Shown here one piece after another: positions 56,596-64,000 of a stretch of 64,000 bases of DNA. The DNA comes from Tremella fuciformis (Eukaryota; Basidiomycota; Tremellomycetes; Tremellales; Tremellaceae). The number at the start of each line of letters is the position of its first letter. Position 1 is the stretch's first letter. The notes under the pieces were generated by a model, which was given only the letters and a program-made list of their open reading frames with translations, had not been told where the DNA came from and did no database searches. The DNA is taken from assembly GCA_032768795.1 (NCBI GenBank), contig CP136490.1:5828001-5892000 (forward strand), in the 5' to 3' direction. A program made the position numbers and the translations under genes.

Positions 56596-57550
56596 TCAGC
56601 CTCTCCTTCTCATTGCTGAACCGACGGAATCGCTCACCTCTGCCTTCTGACTCCCTTCCAAAGTGGAGAACACCGCTGCGACGCTCTTGCCCTTGGCATC
56701 CCTGATCGCGCCGAGCCTGTTGCCCGCAAAGCCTGCGCGGTCAGTCCTGCCGTCTTCTACGAGCGTACGAGTCGCACCGCCTGCAATGGCCCCCGGTACA
56801 TTGGCAACGATGTAGCCCAATGCTCCACCCGCCGCTCCGCCCAGCCACGACCACCACGGTCGGACGTGCGCCACCTCTGGCGCCAACCTGTGCCCATCAG
56901 CTAAAACTCATGGAACTAGTCAAGCCGCGCACATCTCCTCGAAGACATCCCCAAACACATGATTCGCATCCGGCCTGTGCCCGCCCGCACTCGCTCCAGC
57001 GGCACTTCCACTCGACGCCCCCGTCGCATTCTGGAAGAACGTCGAGAAGTTCTGGAAGAAGGACGAGCTCGCTTGGTCCTGCTCAAACTCGCTCGATGCG
57101 TCGTCAGTGAATGCCGACGATGGTCTCGAGCGGAAGAGCGCGTCGTACTCTGCCCTGCGGGCCGGGTCGGACAGGACATAGTAAGCGTCGGCTACCGCTT
57201 GCTACTTGTCAGATATACCCTTGATCGGAGCCTGGTGCGACTGGACTGACGAATCGCTCGGTTGCCCGTCTGCGTTCTTGCGGCGTAGCGGACGCTGGTA
57301 GGCGATCAGGATGGGTCTTTAGCGACTCGCGCTTGTACGCCCCGCGAATCACGTCCCTAGCATTTAGCAATTCCTCGTCGCGAGCCTGGCAGACACTCAC
57401 GCCGTCGCCGTTTGCGGCACGTTCTGTTGGCGTCAGTAACCTGTTAAAGGACGGGCAGTGGCGAGCTCACGAGAATGTTGTAGTACTGCGATCCCGTCAG
57501 CTGGTAGCTCCTGACTAGGCCACTTCTCTCACCTGAGGTAGCGATGACAT
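56596..57550 (-). CDS. J-domain protein with C-terminal glycine-zipper membrane segment
   Basis: Joined exons: MSSLPQ-YYNIL, NVPQTATA, DEELLNARDVIRGAYKRESL, KTHPDRLPASATPQERRRAT (HPD motif), then VADAYYVLSDPARRAEYDAL, FRSRPSSAFTDDASSEFEQD, SSFFQNFSTFFQNATGA, GHRPDANHVFGDVFEEM, LAPEVAHVRPWWSWLGGAAG, GALGYIVANVPGAIAGGATR. A Gly-rich hydrophobic helix (GGAAGGALGYIVANVPGAIAGG) near the end could insert in a membrane. J-protein type C; it would recruit Hsp70 to that site. Four to five introns. Starts 161 bp from the divergent SMN gene. Confidence 0.85.
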
Positions 57551-57711
57551 CTTGCCCTGGCGAGATGTCGACTGACAGCGAGTCGAAGTATCAATAGGAC
57601 AGCAGACAGGAGAACAGATGCAACTCCAACGCTGCTCATGACGTCGATCACGAGCCCCGGTGGCAATCTCAGGAACACCCAACCACGTGGCACGGACCTC
57701 CTCGTCCCAAA
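57551..57711. promoter_or_regulatory. Divergent promoter J-protein/SMN
   Basis: 161 bp between opposite start codons; the shortest divergent gap in the window. Confidence 0.45.
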
Positions 57712-58723
57712 ATGTCTCGTCCTCGGTCGATCGTGTCCTCTGGACCCACTCTCCTTCCAAACATGTCAGCAGTCTTAGCGAATGGGGCAGCAGCACCTTC
57801 TGAATCAGACATGGCTCTCGATTCGGAATCATCCGCCTCTTCATCAGCGCCCGAGGAGGCAGTGCCAATCTCGATCCAGCTGTCATTCTCGACCGGGGCT
57901 GGGGGTGCATGGGACGACCGCGAGTTGATCAACATGTACGATGCTGCAATGGACGAGTTCCATGTGAGTCGTTGTGTTCAGCTGGAATAAGGTGGAGTGC
58001 GAGCTGACGTCGGCCAGAAACATCATCCTGGTCCGGGCTCATGGCTGGACAAGGCGACCGCTGCTCTTGCCGCCGGACAGCCAGTTCCTGGCGTTGCACC
58101 GGTACACCGGGCGTTAGTCGCTCTCTTGCTCATGGTGCTTGCTAAGGATCAGATGGTATGGCGGAGAGCAGACGAACAACCCTGTCGCAGTAACCCCGAC
58201 CGCTGCTCGTCCTCCGAAGAGGCAGGTGAACGGTATCACGAAGTCTCCGTTCCCCGTCAACCCATACGATCCCGGTCTGGCATCTTCGCAGGCTGGGCCT
58301 TCGACCTCACGACCCGGTCGATCGTCGCCCACTTACAACCCTCCGTCGCCACCTGCCGAAGAGGACGAAGCCAATGAGAATGCTCAGACCGCCAATGGGT
58401 ACGACTGGAATGGCGATGATTGGGCAGGCACCTCAGAGCCAGCTGTCCCCGCTATACAGGGCGTCACTGGCGGTCCGGCCGGTCAGGCTCCAGATTATCG
58501 AGTGGAGAATACTGCTGGGGTTTCTGCCGAAGTGGCAATGGGCTACGCCATGACGGCGCAGTATTGGGCAGGGTACTGGATGGGCGTGGCACAAGCACGA
58601 TCTCAACCCGTGCCGCCACCTCCAATAGAGGCACCTGCCGGAGCGACTGGCGTCAGTGAGCCTTCGAACATCTTCGTGACCCGCAAGCAGTTCGGGGTAC
58701 TGAAGAAGAACCTGCGCAGATGA
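57712..58723 (+). CDS. SMN1: Survival motor neuron (SMN)-like snRNP assembly protein
   Basis: Core of the SMN complex that loads Sm proteins on spliceosomal snRNAs. The N-terminal Gemin2-binding helix is AWDDRELINMYDAAMDEFHK-HHPGPGSWLDKATAALAAG; the C-terminal self-association YG box is MGYAMTAQYWAGYWMGVAQA (Y/W-G spaced glycines). Between them is Pro/Ser-rich sequence (NNPVAVTPTAARPP, NPYDPGLASSQAGPSTSRPG). No Tudor domain, as in other fungal SMN proteins. Intron at about 57964-58018; a second from about 58101 whose acceptor is best placed after GAGAGCAG. ATG at 57712; MSAVLANG at 57763 is an alternative. Fits an intron-rich genome. Convergent with TVP23, 43 bp between stops. Confidence 0.85.
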
Positions 58724-58766
58724 GGCAGTCATGCTTGTAGGTTTAGATGCATTGCGATCGTTTCTG

Positions 58767-59880
58767 TCAACCGAGCATCCTTCCCAGGCCACTGCGGACC
58801 ACACCGCCCACGAGCTGGCCACCGATGCCGCCAAAGCCGAAGCCCAAAAGGTTGCCACTGGCAGCCATTTGGGACGCCCAGCGAGTCTGGGCATCTCGAT
58901 CGGCATATCTACCACTTAGCTGGGGCATCAAAAAAAAGGTACTGACGTGAAGCCGAGCAAGTTGGACAGGTTAAAGACCAGGGCGAGGAAGACGATTGGC
59001 AGGAATCTGAACGATGAGACAACGCTGAGATTGCCTTCACTCAAGCTTACGAGACGTTGAACTTGAGAAGGGATACAATGAACAGTGCTAGCCATCCTAC
59101 AGGGTAGGCATATAGCGCGATCCAAAACATCCTATTCTTCAGCTGTGGCTTACACCCACTACCGATGAAGCGCACTTCGCATCAATAGCGTTGGCTGGTC
59201 GCGATGGCTATGCGGTGAGCCGCGGCCTCTGCTGACGAATTCGTGACTCACATCTCGGCTCTCGAAGACCCAGCTGCTCTCCCCTTCCTCATCCACTTCG
59301 TTCCAATACCGCAGGCCTACCAAGGTTCGCCCGGCTACATTGCGCGTGTTCCAGAAGTCGAGTGACAGCAAGACAACAACGACCACTATCTGCCAGATCA
59401 GCTGGCCAGCAACGAGAGTATCTGTCAGCTGACACTGAGGACGTAATTGTCGGTGACTACATCGTCAGCACCAATCCCAGGGCGCGGAACGAGAGAGCGC
59501 ACAGAGCCCGCAAAGGACGTAGACGGCAATAGCGGCAGAACGGAAGAGATACAAGAAGGCAAGCGACATGGGATGTGAGGACTGCCGCAGTATGCCCGTC
59601 TTTGAGAATCAGTACAGGCCCCCCTTATGCACTGGCGAGGACGCACTATGCCTCCTTCCTCGGCAAAGCCTTCATTTGGCCGCGTGGAAGCTTGAGTCCC
59701 GGGCACAAGCACAACGGGCTCTCTGCCTGCTTTTGAGGGGGCGCTCGAGCCGATGTTCCCTTTCAGCTGGGACGCCGGCGTCTCCTCGTCGGCCTCGATG
59801 GTGCCGGACAGCAAGGGTGAGGAGGACGCCATGCTGACGGCTAGAGTTGACGAGGAGGATATGCATTCGGGCGAGCTCAT
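58767..59880 (-). CDS. TVP23: Golgi membrane protein Tvp23 (FAM18/DUF846)
   Basis: Late-Golgi/vesicle tetraspan protein of membrane trafficking. First exon [20 protein letters not shown]...[11 protein letters not shown], then [143 protein letters not shown], ending [13 protein letters not shown]. The LDFWxxxNVxGRxLVGLRxWN and W.FES motifs define the family. Six introns, including one of about 115 bp. A Helitron starts 40 bp upstream of the ATG, and the frame is open into it as far as an ATG at 60009. Confidence 0.92.
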
Positions 59881-59920
59881 GTTCTGCCTCGTCGCGCGTC
59901 GCCGCTTCCGCCGGAACTTA

Positions 59921-60603
59921 TCAGCGTAGCTCTTACGGGGCGAATTTCTGCGGGTGTCCCTGGAACGAAAACGGTAAATGGGGGAATTAAATAAGAAAAT
60001 TCCGGCCATTCTGATTTCATCAGCACAATCCTAATATGCATTGTGTCCTTGCCAAATTGCCTTTCATCAGAGAATAAAGATCTATGCATGAGGCTGATGC
60101 ATGGAATGATCTCTGTAGCAGAACCAATCGCCTACATAGCTACTGCCATACCCTGCCCTATCATTGCACCAAAATGGTTACAATAGCGCAAGTCTGACAA
60201 GACTGCAATAGGCTTGCCAGGTGGCAGCTGTGACATAGCCCCTGTGACCAGCTTGGCATGCCTATGATCATCTGATCAGCCTAGCATGCCCAACAAGCAC
60301 TTGCGCATCTCTTGATGAAGTGCTTTAGCTTGCAACTAATCAATGTTCTACAGTACATCCGGCTTTGCCGGATGCTTGACCCGTAAGGGCTGCGATGGCT
60401 GCGCCGCTAGGCGCAAGGGGGGGTCTTGGGGGGGTGTCCCACCCCCCCATGTCTAACGGAACCAAAGAACAAGGAATTGCATTAGGTTTTCCAAATTGCC
60501 TGAGAACCAATAACTTGAATACCTGATTAGAAATTCAGAGCTAAAAAAGAATTGAAATAACGAGCTACGCCCTATCGCGCACTTTCCTGCACGATCTACC
60601 TAG
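59921..60603 (+). mobile_element. 683-bp non-autonomous Helitron, copy B
   Basis: Host A then TCAGCGTAGC at 59921, ending CTAG at 60600-60603 followed by host T: an exact A|TC...CTAG|T insertion. Terminal hairpin arms at 60574-60581 and 60588-60595. Same length as copy A (13856-14538) in inverted orientation 45 kb away and no difference noticed. Inserted in the 5' leader of TVP23 with its 5' end facing the gene. Confidence 0.88.
60574..60603 (+). repeat. Helitron B 3' terminal hairpin
   Basis: ATCGCGCA-CTTTCC-TGCACGAT, then CTAC and CTAG. Stem 8 bp with one C/A mismatch. Confidence 0.8.
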
Positions 60604-60666
60604 TACCACGTGATCAGCGTAGCTCTTACGGTGCTGAATTCTGCGGGTGTCCCTGGAACGAAAACG

Positions 60667-60698
60667 GTAAGTGGGGGGGCCAAATAAAAATTTTCCGG
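60667..60698 (+). repeat. Helitron subterminal repeat, unit 1
   Basis: GTAAGTGGGGG, then CCAAATAAAAATTTTCCGG. Related units are at 60791-60821 and, in the short Helitron B, at 59976-60005 (and the mirror position in copy A). Confidence 0.6.
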
Positions 60699-60790
60699 CA
60701 GGCTGGGTATAAGGGTGGAGGGGACTTTGAATTTTCATCCTCATCCCCCTCTCTACTCAAATCTGGCGAAGCCCTGGCAGTTTGACTGTT

Positions 60791-60821
60791 TATGTGGGGG
60801 GATCAAATAAAGAAATTCCGG
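60791..60821 (+). repeat. Helitron subterminal repeat, unit 2
   Basis: TATGTGGGGGG, then ATCAAATAAAGAAATTCCGG. Same plan as unit 1: G-run, AAATAA, ATTCCGG. Confidence 0.6.
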
Positions 60822-60977
60822 AGCACTTAGAGATTTCAGGCTGCCTGGCTTGCCTTGCACACCTAATCTTCTCACTTCCTATTGCATGCCTAACTTTGGA
60901 CCCACTGTAAGTCGCCCATTCTTCTGTCATGCATGCATGGGCTGATGAGTACAGCTGAACTTCTTGCAAGTTGATGC

Positions 60978-63900
60978 ATGATCAAGTGTTGGCTTGTCCA
61001 TAACATCAATGTGAGCTTTGCCTTCAAGCGATGCATGCACATACTGATGCAGAAAGTCCCAGATATTGCAGCAATGCACTGCTCTCGAGGCCAACGCTGT
61101 TTGGGTCAGCACACAACTCTCAATGGTGATCACTTTCGGAAGGCTTCTTCAGGGCGGGGCAGCAGCGACTTCTTCAAAACATGCTCCTTCTGTCGCAAAC
61201 AACCGCCAGTCCCACTTGCAACACCCCGGTCACGGCATGGTCATGCTGAGTGCATCAAATGTGGCTTCACCTTTGCCACTCCTCGATTTCGAGACAATCG
61301 AGGTCGCCCACGCAACACATGCCAATCTTGCTTGGAGCAGCATCACTCCCAATCAGCGCCAGGCACACCCACTCGCACAACCCGGCCATTGCCACCAGTC
61401 ACCCCAGGCTCTCAGCCTACGCCTGGTACACAGAGAGGTCTTCCACGCCCGCGCCATGAGGTCACCTCACCAACACCACGTCGCAACCAGGATCTACATC
61501 CTGTAGAGCTTGGCCGCCCCACACGAACCAGACGTGCACCTCAACTGCCCTACGCCACTCCGCCCAGCCCGCCTCAAGGTGCTGCACACCGAGTCACAGA
61601 ACAGCCACCAGCCCCACCACCACGCCTGGATCGCCATGCTGGACAGTCACGCTGCTTCAAGTGCAAGACCTGGAAAGAACATTCCGAGTTTCTCCAAGCA
61701 GGGACAGCCTCTCGCCGCTTCAAGACTTGCAGCACCTGTCGCGAATCCTCCAGAGCAGCCTATCATCGTCGACAACAGTCAACTCAGTCATCCCTCTCAG
61801 TCGACATGCTGGGCAATGCCTTCCTGCCCATTCCTGCAACACCCAACGATCTTGACGACATCTGCCTCTCTGAAGCTGCCATTGGGTGTATTGGGGACTT
61901 CCACTCAGCAATGGCAGCTGAGACGATGGAGACTTGCGAGAACTGCAATGAGAAATGGTTTGGACTCAAGGTCCAACAGGGTAAATGTTCACGTTGTCAA
62001 ATTGATGGGGAGAAATGGACATCTGCCAACTGTATGGATCCAGGTCAGTGTCCAGGATTGTATGTGCTTCTCATGACTGACTTCACAGGTCCTTCTCTGC
62101 AGGAACTGTGCCGTGCAGCTGGCAGAGCAGTCCCTGACTTGCCCTCACAGGTGGAAGAGATGCTCCTCTCTCCCTACCATGTGCTGCTTCAAACATGGCG
62201 CGTTGGTGGTGGACAAACCAAATACGGAGGCCACACCTGTCTCTATGCCCATGACAGTGGCAGATTCCTCTCTCGACTTCCCCTCACCGTCACCGACCTT
62301 GATGTTCTCATCATCAAGCCGACAAATGCCCAAGCCCCCGCCAACGCTGCCAATCCCTCAGAGGATTTTGCACGCCGACCAGAGTTCCAAGTCCAGCGGT
62401 CACGCATTCTCGCAAACCTGCAAGCACTACAACACTTCCATCCAGCCTTTCAGAATGTCGAGATCAACTGGGAAGCAATCAATTCCCTTCCTGAAAACGG
62501 TTCTGTCTTCCATCAGCTGCGGTCTGTCAACTTGGAGGAGGTGCAGTACAGCGCACCTGAGCCTGACACTGGGCCAGTTGAGCAGGAGTCAGCAGAGGAG
62601 ACAAGCTTGCCAGAGCTGGCTATACCAAACCTTGGAGAAGGCAACAATATTGTGGAGGAGATCCGGGAAGCACTGGAACAGGTGGTGGATGGAGGACCAC
62701 CAGCACCCCTGCTCCTCACTGGACCTGTGCTGCATTCCACTCCAATCAATGAGCACGACATCAGCAACCCATTCCTCACCAAGGCCTTCCCCTTCCTCTT
62801 CCCCACCGGCCAGGGGGATCTGCATCAACAACGGCCTACCACAATACGTGATTCAGACTACTTCCGTCACCTGCTCTACTATCAGGATGGAAGGTTTGCA
62901 AAACACCCTCGATTCCGGTGAGTGCATCTCTCAGCATTAAGCCAAGCTGACAGTCAGCTATTATGCCTTCAACTGCATCATGAGGTGGCGAGCAAAACGG
63001 CTCTCCTGCTTCTATGTCAGCCGGAATGAAGAGGACCGAGCCCTCTCTGCTGCAGACATTGCTGCCATGGTGTCCGACCCAGCCAAGCAGCTGGCATCTC
63101 GAGTGCGACGATCAGCAGCCACCTTAACCGGAACACCACCCTACTGGGCACAGCAGAGTCGCAATCTTGCTGCAATGATCCGTCAACTGGGCACTCCACA
63201 TGCTTTCATCACATTCTCAGCTGCGGATCTTCAGTGGCCAGATCTCCACGTCCACATGCCGGACCAAGCGCTACCAACTATGAGCGAACCTGATCGACAA
63301 CGCATCAATGCCAAGAACGTCAATGAGAACCCAGCAATTGCAGCTTGCTGGTTCTATCGAAGATTTGAGCTGTTCTTGGCCAAGGTCCTCAAACCCCTGC
63401 TTGGAATAGAGGACTGGTGGTATCGCTTTGAATGGCAAAATCGAGGCTCCAGCCATGTCCATGGACTGGTTTGGCTCAAGGGGGCGCCATCCCCAGACAC
63501 CCTTGATATCAACAATCCGGACAGTGTCCAGGAATTCCTTGACTTCTGGTCCACCAGAGTGTCAACCATCAATCCTGGAGAGGACATTCCGCCTCATCCA
63601 AAGCACCCCTCTGCCCACAGTAGCGACGAAATCATCTTTCGCTTCAAAGATCTGGCACAGATGCTCAACCGTGTCCAGAGGCACACGAGGTGCACTGCCT
63701 ATTGTCTTCGCCGCCCAAAAGGATCTCCTCCCAACAGTCCGCTTGTCTGTCGCTTCAAGTTCCCCAAGGAGCTGGAGACAGAACTCCGACTGGTTGTCAA
63801 TCCCAACAGAAACAAGCAACTCATCACACCACGCAACGACACCCACCTCAACAGTTACAATGCAGTCACTGCACTGGGATGGCGAGCCAACTCCGACATC

Positions 63901-64000
63901 AGTCCATGCACAGATCCCCGTGCAGTTGCCTCCTACATCTCCAAGTATGCTTCAAAATGCGAAAAACCATCCAACAACTTTGGCGAGATAATGCAGGCTA
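60978..64000 (+). CDS. Helitron Rep protein with N-terminal zinc fingers (partial)
   Basis: Rolling-circle replication initiator of Helitrons. Exon 60978-62917, intron 62918-62957 (40 bp), then open to the window end. N-terminal CxxC pairs: CSFCRK, CIKCGF...CQSC, CFKCKT...[12 protein letters not shown]...CSRC. Then the Helitron-like N domain: [54 protein letters not shown] metal motif [11 protein letters not shown] at about 63449, and the start of the tyrosine motif [12 protein letters not shown] at about 63927 (candidate nicking Tyr). An alternative start at 60886 (MPNFGPT) with two extra introns (GTAAGT donor at about 60907) would replace the first 31 residues and is plausible. Helicase domain expected downstream. 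Confidence 0.92.

Larger units (their letters stand above)
60614..64000 (+). mobile_element. 5' part of an autonomous Helitron (runs off window end)
   Basis: Starts A|TCAGCGTAGCTCTTACGG at 60614, ten bases beyond the end of copy B, and shares roughly the first 75 bases with the short Helitrons before diverging. It carries two copies of the subterminal G-run/ATTCCGG motif and encodes a zinc-finger/Rep protein. The helicase part and 3' end lie outside the window. Confidence 0.85.

Overview
This is nuclear DNA of a basidiomycete fungus, most likely a Tremellomycetes-type yeast (inference). Nearly every conserved gene is cut by several 38-60 bp introns with GTGAGT/GTAAGT-like donors and a CTGAC-like branch site a few bases before the acceptor. 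The proteins are plainly fungal (TEF1, YHM2, VTS1, LST8, PXR1, NSA2, DAP1, DPB4, YOS1, TVP23), intergenic gaps are short, and there are no operons or Shine-Dalgarno signals. No species was assigned.

Layout. 1-11.7 kb: the start of a GILT-like thiol reductase gene; two tandem histidine-phosphatase paralogues with shared intron positions; a young, structurally complete Ty1/copia retrotransposon (2941-8636, ACTCT target duplication, 164-bp LTRs) sitting 30 bp in front of the second paralogue; and an intronless Baeyer-Villiger-type monooxygenase gene. 11.7-13.9 kb is gene-poor. 13.86-14.54 kb is a 683-bp non-autonomous Helitron. 14.9-24.2 kb: an HMG-box transcription factor with an unusual insertion inside the box, two tandem small membrane proteins (one with a long charged tail) and an amidase. 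24.6-33.1 kb is a housekeeping cluster: TEF1, PXR1 and NSA2 (divergent pair), a DAP1-like haem protein, a CYSTM peptide, DPB4 and YOS1. 33.3-39.5 kb: one very large low-complexity protein built around eleven copies of a short helical motif. 40-60 kb: SIS1, LST8, VTS1, YHM2, a secreted Thr-rich protein, a NIT2-type omega-amidase, a small probable mitochondrial protein, a ZIP zinc transporter, a CBM48 protein, a HAD phosphatase, a J-protein, SMN and TVP23.

59.9-64 kb: a second copy of the 683-bp Helitron in opposite orientation. Ten bases later comes the 5' end of a larger Helitron that encodes a zinc-finger/Rep protein running off the window. The two short Helitrons lack coding capacity but share the 5' terminus with the larger one, so the latter could mobilise them (inference).

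The main points of interest are the mobile-element biology (a copia element and Helitrons parked immediately in front of start codons, two of them supplying in-frame upstream ATGs), the eleven-repeat protein, the split HMG box, and a well-supported GC-AG intron in the amidase gene. Exon boundaries were read by eye from splice signals and reading-frame continuity. Product names rest on motif recognition without database searches.
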